64,000 nt of DNA, taken from NCBI GenBank assembly GCA_965200945.1, contig OZ241749.1, positions 682,001 through 746,000 on the forward strand, written 5' to 3'. Positions 53,781-62,416 of this stretch are shown piece after piece. The DNA comes from JADCRZ01 sp965200945 (GTDB taxonomy: Bacteria > Bacteroidota > Bacteroidia > Chitinophagales > Chitinophagaceae). Every line of letters begins with the position of its first letter. The stretch's first letter is position 1. The notes under the pieces are model-generated. The model was given only the letters and a program-made list of their open reading frames with translations, did no database searches and was not told the origin of the DNA. A program made the position numbers and the translations under genes.

Positions 53781-55472
53781 ATGGGTAACACCAATACGTT
53801 CGATGCCATCGTGATCGGTTCCGGGATCAGCGGCGGATGGGCCGCGAAAGAATTCACCGAAAAAGGTTTTAAAACGCTTGTACTCGAAAGAGGGCGCAAA
53901 GTAGAACACCTGAAAGACTATCCCACGACCAACAAGATGCCGTGGGAATTTCCGCACCGCGGACAGATGCCGGAAAAAGACCGGGAAGAAAATCCGGTGG
54001 TCAACCGCTGTTATGCGTATCACGAAGATGCCGCCCACTTTTTTGTAAAAGACACGCAGCATCCCTATGTGCAGGACAAGCCGTTCGACTGGATCCGTGG
54101 CTACCAGGTAGGGGGAAAATCGCTGCTATGGGCCCGCCAGACCCAGCGCTGGAGCGATTTTGATTTTGACGGTCCTGCACGCGACGGTTTTGCGGTCGAC
54201 TGGCCCATCAGGTATAAAGACCTTGAATCATGGTACACTTACGTCGAGAAATTTGCAGGCATCTCCGGAAACAGGGACGGACTCGCTTCGCTGCCCGATG
54301 GCGACTTTCTGCCTGCCTTCGACCTTAACTGCGTGGAAACTTTTTTCAAGGGGGAAGTGGCAAAAAATTATAAAGACCGACATGTGATCTATGGCCGCTG
54401 CGCGCATCTCTCGAAACCGCAGCCCGTACATTACGAACAGGGCCGGGTGCAGTGCCAGAACCGCAATCTCTGCCAGCGTGGCTGTCCGTTCGGAGGCTAC
54501 TTCAGCAGCAATTCAAGTACGCTTCCCTGGGCCATGAAAACCGGTAACCTGACCATGAAACCAGATTCGGTGGTACAGGCCGTGATCTACGATGACGCAA
54601 AAGGTAAGGTGACCGGCGTACAGGTGCTCGACACCCACACCCGGCAAACCACAGAATATTTCGCCCCGGTCATATTTGTAAATGCCGCGGCTTTCAACAC
54701 CAACCTGCTGTTGCTGAATTCCACTTCGAAAAGGTTTCCGAAAGGACTGGGTAACGACAATGAGCTGATGGGTAAATACGTGGCTTTCCACAACTACCGG
54801 GGACATATATCCGCCCAATGTGATGGCTTTAAAGATTCGATGTACGACGGGCGCTCTCCCACCAGTGCCTACATTCCGCGCTTCCGCAACCTGGTTAAAC
54901 AGGAGACCGATTTTCTTCGCGGGTATGCTGCCGGCTTTTCGGCTGGCCGCGGGCGTATGTTCAGCTCTGACGGGGTAGGGCAGGCCCTGAAAGATCACCT
55001 TTCTTCTGCCGAATGGGGCGGCTGGCATGTAGGCTCGCACATGATGGGAGAGACCATTCCCAAAGAGACCAACACGCTTACCCTCGACAGCAAAAAAGAC
55101 GAGTGGGGCATGCCATTGCTCAAGATAAACATTGCCTACGACGACAACGATGAAAAAATGCTGAAAGACTTTTTTGAGCAGCTCACTGAAATGTATACCA
55201 GAGCGGGTTTTACGGATATCAAAACGAGCGACTCGAAACAGGCGCCCGGCCTCGATATACACGAGATGGGCGGGGTAAGAATGGGGAAGGATCCCAAGAC
55301 TTCGCTGCTCAATGAATGGAACCAGCTTCATGCCTGCAAGAACGTTTTTGTTACGGACGGCTCGTGCATGACCTCCACCTCTACCCAGAATCCTTCTCTT
55401 ACCTATATGGCGATGACCGCCCGGGCTGTCGATTATGCGGTGAAAGAACTGAAAAAAGGAACTCTTACCTGA
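53781..55472 (+). CDS. GMC-family FAD-dependent oxidoreductase (sugar/glycoside dehydrogenase large subunit)
   Basis: 563 residues. FAD binding starts at residue 8: DAIVIGSGISGGWAAKEF (GSGISGG at 13-19), with LVLERG after it. A Cys cluster (CQNRNLCQRGCPFGGYF) near 225-245 is typical of gluconate-dehydrogenase-like large subunits. The C-terminal GMC motifs are IHEMGGVRMGKDP and SCMTSTSTQNPSLTYMAMTARAVDY. There is no signal peptide, so it is presumably exported with the adjacent subunit-3-like protein. It likely oxidises a sugar hydroxyl and passes electrons to a cytochrome c, which may be the one in the next gene. Confidence 0.92.
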   Translation: MGNTNTFDAIVIGSGISGGWAAKEFTEKGFKTLVLERGRKVEHLKDYPTTNKMPWEFPHRGQMPEKDREENPVVNRCYAYHEDAAHFFVKDTQHPYVQDKPFDWIRGYQVGGKSLLWARQTQRWSDFDFDGPARDGFAVDWPIRYKDLESWYTYVEKFAGISGNRDGLASLPDGDFLPAFDLNCVETFFKGEVAKNYKDRHVIYGRCAHLSKPQPVHYEQGRVQCQNRNLCQRGCPFGGYFSSNSSTLPWAMKTGNLTMKPDSVVQAVIYDDAKGKVTGVQVLDTHTRQTTEYFAPVIFVNAAAFNTNLLLLNSTSKRFPKGLGNDNELMGKYVAFHNYRGHISAQCDGFKDSMYDGRSPTSAYIPRFRNLVKQETDFLRGYAAGFSAGRGRMFSSDGVGQALKDHLSSAEWGGWHVGSHMMGETIPKETNTLTLDSKKDEWGMPLLKINIAYDDNDEKMLKDFFEQLTEMYTRAGFTDIKTSDSKQAPGLDIHEMGGVRMGKDPKTSLLNEWNQLHACKNVFVTDGSCMTSTSTQNPSLTYMAMTARAVDYAVKELKKGTLT

Positions 55473-55516
55473 CCTCACTTATATGAAAGTCTTCCTGTAC
55501 TATGTTAAGTAACAAT

Positions 55517-58500
55517 ATGAAAAAAATCTGTATCGCTGTGTTGGCTGTGGCCGTTTGCCTGGTTGTGTCGTGTGCGCATAAACGGGAGGGAAAACCGGTT
55601 GTGCTGGTCTTTTCCAAAACAGCTGATTTTGTACATGCATCCATTCCCAAAGGCATTGAAGCCATTCAAAAGCTCGGACGCGAGAACGGGTTTGACGTGG
55701 ATACGACCAAAGATGCCGCCATGTTCACCGACAGTTCACTGGCGAAATACGCTGCAATCATCTTCCTGAGTACCACCGGCGATGTGCTCGACTTCCGCCA
55801 GGAAGCGGCATTTGAGCGGTATATTCAATCGGGCGGCGGATACGTGGGTATCCATTCGGCGACTGATACGGAATACGACTGGGGCTGGTATGGCCGCCTG
55901 GTGGGCGCCTACTTTGTAAGCCATCCCAAACCGCAGGAAGCAAAGTTTGTCATCAAGGACAAAAGCTTCCCTGCTACAAAATTCTTTACCGACACCATCT
56001 GGAAAAGGACCGACGAACTCTATAATTTCAAGAAGATCAGTGCCGACATCCATGTGCTGGTTACCATCGATGAATCAAGCTACCAGGGGGGCATCAACGG
56101 TGCCGTGCACCCGATGAGCTGGTACCATGATTATGATGGTGGCCGTGCCTTCTACACGGAGCTGGGCCATACCGACGAAAGTTATGTGGAACCCAATTAC
56201 CTCAAGCACCTGCTTGGTGGGATCCAGTATGCCATGGGCGATAACAAGGAGCTCGATTACTCAAATGCAAAGACCCAGCTGCCCCCGGAAGACGACCGGT
56301 TTGTAAAGACACAGCTGGTAACAGGTGAGTTCTATGAACCTACTGAAATGACCATCCTGCCCAACCTCGATGTGCTTCTGGTGGAGCGCCGGGGCGAGAT
56401 CATGCTGTATAAGAACGAATCCAAAAAAGTAAAGCAGGTGGGCTTCTTTGATGTGTATTGCAAAACACTTCACACCCCCGGCGTAAACGCCGAAGAAGGC
56501 ATGCTCGGTCTGTGCAAAGACCCGCATTTCGACAAGAACCACTGGGTCTATATCTATTACAGTCCGGCCGACAGTTCAGTTAACCGCCTGTCGAGGTTCA
56601 CGTTTGAAAACGATACGATCACAAAAGCTACGGAAAAGGTCATCCTGGAAGTGAAAGCACAACGGGAGATCTGTTGCCATACCGGCGGCTCCATTGCTTT
56701 TGGCCCCAACGACCTGCTGTATCTGTCGGCTGGTGACAATTCTACCCCCTTCGATGAAAAGGATGCACCTTATGTGAGTCATGGATATGCACCGCTCAAC
56801 GACATTCCCGGCCACCAGCAATATGATGCACGCAGATCTGCGGGCAATACCAACGACCTGCGCGGCAAGATCATGCGCATAAAAGTGAACGACGACGGTA
56901 CGTACGATATTCCCGAAGGGAACCTGTTCCCGAAAGGAACCGCGAAGACCCGCCCCGAGATCTATGTGATGGGCGACCGCAATCCTTACCGCATATCGGT
57001 AGACCAGAAGAACGGAAACCTGTACTGGGGTGAAGTAGGACCGGATGCACGGCAGGACAGTATGGACACGCGCGGCCCGAAGGGATATGATGAGCTGAAC
57101 CAGGCCCGTCATGCCGGCTTCTTCGGCTGGCCCCTGTTTGTTGGAAACAATTCCCCTTACCGCGCTTACAACTACGAGAACGGACAAAGCGGCGCTGCCT
57201 TCGATCCGCAGCACCCGGTCAATAATTCAAGGAACAACACCGGACTGACAGAGCTGCCGGCCGTTCAGCCTCCGTTTATCTGGTACCCGTACGACGCCTC
57301 TCATGAGTTTCCGCAGGTGGGCACCGGGGGCCGCAACGCCATGGCCGGCCCCGTTTATTACACCGACATGTATCCCAAGGAAACGCGCCTGCCCGATTAC
57401 TACAACGGCAAGCTCATTTTTTATGAATGGATCCGGGGTTTCATGAAGGCAGTCTCTTTACAGCCGAACGGTGACTTCGACAAGATGGAGCCGTTCTTTA
57501 AAAACCTGAAAATGCATTCGGTCATCGATATGGAAGTAGGGCCCGACGGCCGCCTATACCTGCTGGAATACGGTACCGGCTGGTTTCAGAAAAACGCCGA
57601 TGCCGGTCTGGCCCGCATCGATTACATCAATGGCAACCGTCCTCCGGCTATTTCAACTGTAAACGTGGATCGAACTTCCGGCGTACTGCCGTTTGCCGTG
57701 AAACTGAAAGCGGAAGCCAAGGATCCGGAGAATGACGCTGTCAAATATGTATGGAACCTGGGGAACGGGACCGTAAAAGAAACCACCGTTCCGCAACTCG
57801 ACTATACTTACAATACGATCGGCGATTATGCCATCACGGTTGAGGCGAAGGACGACAAAGGCGCTTCTTCCACCAGTGAGCCAGTAAAGATCTATGCTGG
57901 CAACGAGGCACCGCAGATCTCGGTTCAGGTTACGAACGGCAACAAATCATTTTACCTGCCCGGCAAACCTTTGACGTACGCTGTATCCGTCAACGACAAG
58001 ACCGATACATCCCGGATGGATCCTGCAAACCTGTTTGTGTCTGTCGAATATGTGGAAGGATATGACCGTGCCGCTTCCACCATGGGCCACCAGCAGGGCG
58101 TTGCCAACATCAGCGGCAAGAACCTCATCCAGACCCTGGATTGCAAAAGCTGTCACAAGGAAGCGGAAAAATCGATCGGTCCGGCTTATACGGATGTGGC
58201 CAAAAAATACGAGAAAGATCCGAACGCCAGTAGTTACCTGATGCAGAAGATCGTGAAAGGGGGCAGCGGCGTGTGGGGAGAAGTGTCGATGCCATCTCAC
58301 CCGGCGCTTTCGCAGGGAGATCTTACCCAGATCGTGTCGTATGTACTCGGACTGGCGAAAAAGGATGAAGCGAAAAAGTCGATGCCTGCGGCCGGCTCAT
58401 ACACACCGGTGGTAAACGAAAAACCGGCCAGCACCCTGGTGATGACGGCCAGCTATACCGACAAAGGCGGTAACAACAGCAAAGCGCTCACCGGCAGCTC

Positions 58501-58921
58501 TTACGCATCGCTGCGCAGCAACAGTTTTGCAGTGAGCGGACGCGACAAAGTGCATGAGATGAAAGGATTCCGGTACAACAATAACAGGCTGGTGCTGCCA
58601 AAAGGTGGCGGCTGGTTCGCGTCAGACAGTCTTGACTTCACCGGTGTAAATTCTGTCGCTATCACCAGCGGCTGGAACGTGGCGGTATTGCCGCAAACAG
58701 GCTTCGAGTATGAAGCGCACCTGGATGCACCGGATGGAAAACTGCTCGGAAAGGGCAGCATGGCAGCACCGAAGAAAGATGCTAAAAACGGTACGGCTAC
58801 CATTGCAATACCTGCGATCACAGACGGGCGGTTCCATAAGATCTACTTTGTGTACAAGCCGCAGCATGCGGATGATAAACTGGATGCGGGAATTTCGAGC
58901 GTGAGCTTCAATGCGAAATAG
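55517..58921 (+). CDS. ThuA / PQQ-type sugar dehydrogenase / PKD / cytochrome c fusion lipoprotein
   Basis: 1134 residues from the ATG at 55517. A lipobox VVSC places lipidated Cys at 19. Modules: ThuA-like domain (about 25-245: VLVFSKTADFVHASIPKGIEAI, GGGYVGIHSATDTEYDWGWYG); glucose/sorbosone-dehydrogenase propeller (about 260-720: EEGMLGLCKDPHFDKNHWVYIYYSP, GDRNPYRISVDQKNGNLYWGEVGPD); PKD domain (about 720-805); cytochrome c with CKSCH at 876-880; and a C-terminal beta domain. ThuA proteins act in 3-keto-disaccharide metabolism. It follows the GMC gene by 44 bp and likely takes electrons from sugar oxidation in the periplasm. Confidence 0.9.
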   Translation: MKKICIAVLAVAVCLVVSCAHKREGKPVVLVFSKTADFVHASIPKGIEAIQKLGRENGFDVDTTKDAAMFTDSSLAKYAAIIFLSTTGDVLDFRQEAAFERYIQSGGGYVGIHSATDTEYDWGWYGRLVGAYFVSHPKPQEAKFVIKDKSFPATKFFTDTIWKRTDELYNFKKISADIHVLVTIDESSYQGGINGAVHPMSWYHDYDGGRAFYTELGHTDESYVEPNYLKHLLGGIQYAMGDNKELDYSNAKTQLPPEDDRFVKTQLVTGEFYEPTEMTILPNLDVLLVERRGEIMLYKNESKKVKQVGFFDVYCKTLHTPGVNAEEGMLGLCKDPHFDKNHWVYIYYSPADSSVNRLSRFTFENDTITKATEKVILEVKAQREICCHTGGSIAFGPNDLLYLSAGDNSTPFDEKDAPYVSHGYAPLNDIPGHQQYDARRSAGNTNDLRGKIMRIKVNDDGTYDIPEGNLFPKGTAKTRPEIYVMGDRNPYRISVDQKNGNLYWGEVGPDARQDSMDTRGPKGYDELNQARHAGFFGWPLFVGNNSPYRAYNYENGQSGAAFDPQHPVNNSRNNTGLTELPAVQPPFIWYPYDASHEFPQVGTGGRNAMAGPVYYTDMYPKETRLPDYYNGKLIFYEWIRGFMKAVSLQPNGDFDKMEPFFKNLKMHSVIDMEVGPDGRLYLLEYGTGWFQKNADAGLARIDYINGNRPPAISTVNVDRTSGVLPFAVKLKAEAKDPENDAVKYVWNLGNGTVKETTVPQLDYTYNTIGDYAITVEAKDDKGASSTSEPVKIYAGNEAPQISVQVTNGNKSFYLPGKPLTYAVSVNDKTDTSRMDPANLFVSVEYVEGYDRAASTMGHQQGVANISGKNLIQTLDCKSCHKEAEKSIGPAYTDVAKKYEKDPNASSYLMQKIVKGGSGVWGEVSMPSHPALSQGDLTQIVSYVLGLAKKDEAKKSMPAAGSYTPVVNEKPASTLVMTASYTDKGGNNSKALTGSSYASLRSNSFAVSGRDKVHEMKGFRYNNNRLVLPKGGGWFASDSLDFTGVNSVAITSGWNVAVLPQTGFEYEAHLDAPDGKLLGKGSMAAPKKDAKNGTATIAIPAITDGRFHKIYFVYKPQHADDKLDAGISSVSFNAK

Positions 58922-58933
58922 GCGGAAGACAAC

Positions 58934-58977
58934 AATGCCTGACCCTGCAACTCTCCGGAGAAGCAAGGTCAGGCATT
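58934..58977. repeat. Long hairpin after the ThuA fusion gene
   Basis: Arms AATGCCTGACCCTGC (58934-58948) and GCAAGGTCAGGCATT (58963-58977) pair at 14 of 15 positions. The loop itself contains the palindrome TCTCCGGAGA (58952-58961). No T tract follows, so it is not a standard intrinsic terminator, but it may stabilise the 3' end or block transcription between the ThuA gene and the lyase. Confidence 0.6.
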
Positions 58978-59037
58978 GACATTAAACAGATTATCCAGCC
59001 AACCATCGATCATTTATTTACCAACAGTTCTATCATC

Positions 59038-60921
59038 ATGAAAATCTTCTTCCTGTTTACTGCTATCCTGTTCACGACCGCTGTGTTCGCACAGCGAGAT
59101 TACCTGGCCCAGGTTAAAAACCCGATCGATCATCCGCGGCTGCTTATGCTGAAAGGGGAAGAAGCAGGAGTGAAGCAACTGATCGGATCCGACAAAACCT
59201 GGAAGACCATCCACGAGGCCATCTTATCACAGTGTGATACTTTTTTGACGGCGGCGCCCGTGGAAAAGATCAAGATCGGCAAACGGCTCCTCGACAAATC
59301 GCGGGAATGTCTGCGGCGTGTTTTTTACCTGTCGTATGCTTACCGCATTACCGGAGAAGAAAAATACCTGAAGCGGGCGGAGAAAGAAATGCTTGCCGTC
59401 TCCGCCTTCAGCGACTGGAACCCATCGCATTTTCTGGATGTGGCCGAAATGACCATGGCCGTATCCATCGGGTACGACTGGCTCTATGATCATCTTTCGG
59501 AACAATCAAGGTCGGTGATCAGGGCGGCGATCATGAAGAACGGCCTGGAAGCTTCCCGGGATCCGAAGAACAGCGATATGTGGCTGAAGGCTAGCCACAA
59601 CTGGAACCAGGTATGCAACGCAGGCATCTCATTCGGGGCCATCGCCACCTATGAAGATCACCCGGCAGTATCCAAAGCCCTTATCAACCGGGCCATCCAG
59701 ACCATTGACCTGCCGATGAAAGAGTACGGTCCGGATGGGGGTTACCAGGAAGGTTACGGATACTGGGAATATGGAACCACCATGAATGTGCTGTTCATCT
59801 CCGCGCTGGACAAACTGTACGGCCAGGATTTCGGCCTGACCGAAAAACCGGGCTTTCTGAAAACAGCCCGTTTCCTCGAGAACATGACCGGCCCTACCGA
59901 AGATGCATTCAATTATTCTGACGGCAGCTCACACGGTGTAATGCATCCTGCCATGTTCTGGTTTGCCAACCAGCTGCACGATCCATCGCTGCTCTTTGTG
60001 GAACGCAGCCTGATGCAAAAAACAAACAAATCCGAATATGTCCGTGACCGTTTGCTTCCCGCGCTGTTGCTTTGGGGCAGCGGGCTGAACCTCAGAAATA
60101 TTGCGCCGCCGGGCGCCAAAGTATGGGTGGGCGAGGGGAATAACCCGGTTGCACTCATGCGCACTTCCTGGACAGATTCGAACGCGGTTTACATCGCCAT
60201 GAAAGGCGGCTCTGCAGCTGTGAACCACGCACACATGGATGTCGGATCCTTCATCATGGATGCAGCCGGTGAACGCTGGGCCATGGATTTCGGTTCCCAG
60301 GGCTACGAAACCTTGGAATCGAAGGGTGTGGATCTCTGGAACATGAAACAGAATTCCCAGCGCTGGGAGGTGTTCCGGTATAATAACTTCTCGCACAATA
60401 CGCTTACGGTAAACAACCAGTACCAAAAAGTGGCAGGATATGCGCCGATCAGCAGCTATTCGAACCAGCCGGCTTTCATGAATGCCATTACCGACCTAAC
60501 ACAGGTGTACCAGGGTGACCTTGAGAAAGCGGTACGCGGTGTCGCTATCATAAACCAGCAATATGTGGTGGTTCGTGATGAAGTGCAGACACTGCCGAAA
60601 GAAACTACCATCCGCTGGACGATGGCGACCCCCGCTGAGCCAACCATCACCGGTAAGAACGAAATCACCCTCACGCAGCACGGTAAAAAACTGACCCTGA
60701 AAGTTCTCGAACCCGCAGAAGTGACTATGAAGACCTGGCCAACCAGTCCGGTCCATGACTACGATGCCCCCAATCCCGGCACCGCCCTTGCCGGCTTTGA
60801 AGCCAAACTGCTGCCAGGGAGCAGGGCTACGCTCTCGGTGATGCTCATTCCGGAGAAAGCCGCTGGTTCCGCTTCGGCTCAGAAGGTACTTCCACTCGAT
60901 CAATGGCCAAAGGCGCATTGA
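59038..60921 (+). CDS. Heparinase II/III-like polysaccharide lyase
   Basis: 627 residues with a signal peptide (about 1-19, ending VFAQ). The N-terminal alpha/alpha toroid carries SHNWNQVCNAGISFGAIA and GPDGGYQEGYGYWEYGTTM, containing the usual Asn, Tyr and His-type catalytic region. The C-terminal heparinase II/III beta domain has AAVNHAHMDVGSFIMDAAGERWAMDFGSQGYET. Family members cleave uronic-acid-containing chains such as alginate, heparin or related acidic glycans by beta-elimination. The stop codon lies inside a hairpin shared with the convergent susD. Confidence 0.9.
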   Translation: MKIFFLFTAILFTTAVFAQRDYLAQVKNPIDHPRLLMLKGEEAGVKQLIGSDKTWKTIHEAILSQCDTFLTAAPVEKIKIGKRLLDKSRECLRRVFYLSYAYRITGEEKYLKRAEKEMLAVSAFSDWNPSHFLDVAEMTMAVSIGYDWLYDHLSEQSRSVIRAAIMKNGLEASRDPKNSDMWLKASHNWNQVCNAGISFGAIATYEDHPAVSKALINRAIQTIDLPMKEYGPDGGYQEGYGYWEYGTTMNVLFISALDKLYGQDFGLTEKPGFLKTARFLENMTGPTEDAFNYSDGSSHGVMHPAMFWFANQLHDPSLLFVERSLMQKTNKSEYVRDRLLPALLLWGSGLNLRNIAPPGAKVWVGEGNNPVALMRTSWTDSNAVYIAMKGGSAAVNHAHMDVGSFIMDAAGERWAMDFGSQGYETLESKGVDLWNMKQNSQRWEVFRYNNFSHNTLTVNNQYQKVAGYAPISSYSNQPAFMNAITDLTQVYQGDLEKAVRGVAIINQQYVVVRDEVQTLPKETTIRWTMATPAEPTITGKNEITLTQHGKKLTLKVLEPAEVTMKTWPTSPVHDYDAPNPGTALAGFEAKLLPGSRATLSVMLIPEKAAGSASAQKVLPLDQWPKAH

Positions 60922-60929
60922 TCGAGTGG
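60892..60929. repeat. Hairpin covering the stop region between convergent lyase and susD genes
   Basis: Arms CCACTCGATCAATG (60892-60905) and CATTGATCGAGTGG (60916-60929) are perfectly complementary over 14 bp, with GCC/GGC continuing the stem inside. The lyase TGA (60919-60921) is in the right arm, and the susD stop is directly beside it. There is no T tract. It probably works as a two-way end signal for the converging genes. Confidence 0.7.
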
Positions 60930-62405
60930 CTAATACCCTGTATTCTGCGGGAAACCGGTGGGGTTGTTATGGATCTCTATTTCGCGCTGCGGTATGGGGA
61001 ACAGGAAGCGATTCGCGGTGAGCACGGGTGTGGCGAGGCCGTATTCTTTCTGGAGATGCGTTTGCATGGTGGCCAGGCCTTTGGAATAGCGGATCAGGTC
61101 GAACCAGCGGTCGTTTTCAAAGGCCAGCTCTATGCGGCGCTCACGGAAGATGGCTTCGCGCACTGCATCCTGCGTAGCGAGATCCGTGCCGCTGACTGCA
61201 TTCAGGCCGGCGCGCAGACGTACCCTGTTCAGGTAGTACAGCGATGATCCGTCCGTAACGGCTGCGCTGTACGCCTGTTCATTCTGGGCTTCGGCGAGCA
61301 GCAGCAGGGCATCGGCGTACCGAAGCACCGGGAAGCTGTTGCCCTGGTCGCCGGTGGTGGCCGGCAGATCGAGGTATTTTTTTACATAGCGGCCGGAAGA
61401 AAGGGTGGTCGCATTGCGCAGGTAGGTCGTGTCCATCGAGGCTGCAAAACGTTTGTCGCCGGCTTCATACGCTTTTGCCATATCCACCGTAGGGCGGTTG
61501 TTCGTAGCACCCGAATAGACGGTGCCGTTGATATAGATCATAGGCGCCATATCACTGAAAAATGTATTGCCTTCGGTCGGACTCAACCCTTTCCGGAACC
61601 GCACGGTGAAGATGGTTTCAGCACTCACCGGATTATCGGCCCTGAACAGATCGGCATAATTGGGCAACAGCGAGTAATTTGGCAGTACAGTCTTCAGTAC
61701 TGCAGCTGCCTCACTCCATTTCTTTTCCGTTACATACACTTTTCCAAGCAGGGTGTTGGCGCTGCCCGCGGTGGCACGGCCCAGGTCGTTGCTGTTGGAA
61801 TAGGTTACAGGAAGCAGGCTGGCTGCGGTTTTGAGATCGCTCTCAACCTGAGCGTAAATTTCTGAAACCGCATTTCTTTTGTCGGACAGAGACTCATTGG
61901 GCGATTCGGTTCTCACCACCAGGGGAACATTGCCATACAGACGTGCCAGATTGAAATAAGAGAGGGCCCGGAGAAAAAGCGCTTCCCCTTTGAACTGCTT
62001 TTTAGAGGCATCGTCGATGGGGGCGGCATCGATCCGGTCGAGCACCGCATTGGCCCGCGTGATGATGACATAAGAGCCGGCAAAGCCATCACTTACAAAG
62101 CTGTTGGTGGTCGCTTCCGTAAAGAGGTCTACCTGCGAAGCCACGCCCGCGTTTGCGCCCCGGTCGCCAATGTCGGTATTATCGCTCCGGACCTCCATCA
62201 GGTAATAGAATGTTTTACCATACGCCTGCTGGCTTTGCAGTCCGTCGTAAACTGCGTTCACGCCCTGCTGGAAATCTGCCGCAGTTTTGAAAAATGTGGC
62301 GCTGGTCTGGTTCGACACAGGAGCGAGGTTGATAAAATCTTTGCTGCACGAGCTGAACAAAAGGAGGGAAGATGCGGCCAGCAGGGAAAGTATTTTTGGT
62401 TGCAT
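60930..62405 (-). CDS. SusD/RagB-family nutrient-binding outer membrane lipoprotein
   Basis: 491 residues. The lipobox FSSC has Cys20. It shows the SusD tetratricopeptide-like pattern: FKTAADFQQGVNAVYDGL, ITRANAVLDRIDAAPIDDASKKQFKGEALFLRALSYFNLARLYGNVPLV, GSANTLLGKVYVTEKKWSEAAAVLKTVL, and a C-terminal RRIELAFENDRWFDLIRYSKG and FPIPQREIEIHNN. It captures glycans or oligosaccharides at the surface for the SusC channel encoded immediately upstream. The pair faces the glycosidase row, forming a polysaccharide-utilisation-like locus. The ligand is unknown. Confidence 0.95.
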   Translation of the reverse strand: MQPKILSLLAASSLLLFSSCSKDFINLAPVSNQTSATFFKTAADFQQGVNAVYDGLQSQQAYGKTFYYLMEVRSDNTDIGDRGANAGVASQVDLFTEATTNSFVSDGFAGSYVIITRANAVLDRIDAAPIDDASKKQFKGEALFLRALSYFNLARLYGNVPLVVRTESPNESLSDKRNAVSEIYAQVESDLKTAASLLPVTYSNSNDLGRATAGSANTLLGKVYVTEKKWSEAAAVLKTVLPNYSLLPNYADLFRADNPVSAETIFTVRFRKGLSPTEGNTFFSDMAPMIYINGTVYSGATNNRPTVDMAKAYEAGDKRFAASMDTTYLRNATTLSSGRYVKKYLDLPATTGDQGNSFPVLRYADALLLLAEAQNEQAYSAAVTDGSSLYYLNRVRLRAGLNAVSGTDLATQDAVREAIFRERRIELAFENDRWFDLIRYSKGLATMQTHLQKEYGLATPVLTANRFLFPIPQREIEIHNNPTGFPQNTGY

Positions 62406-62416
62406 GTTTTTCGATG

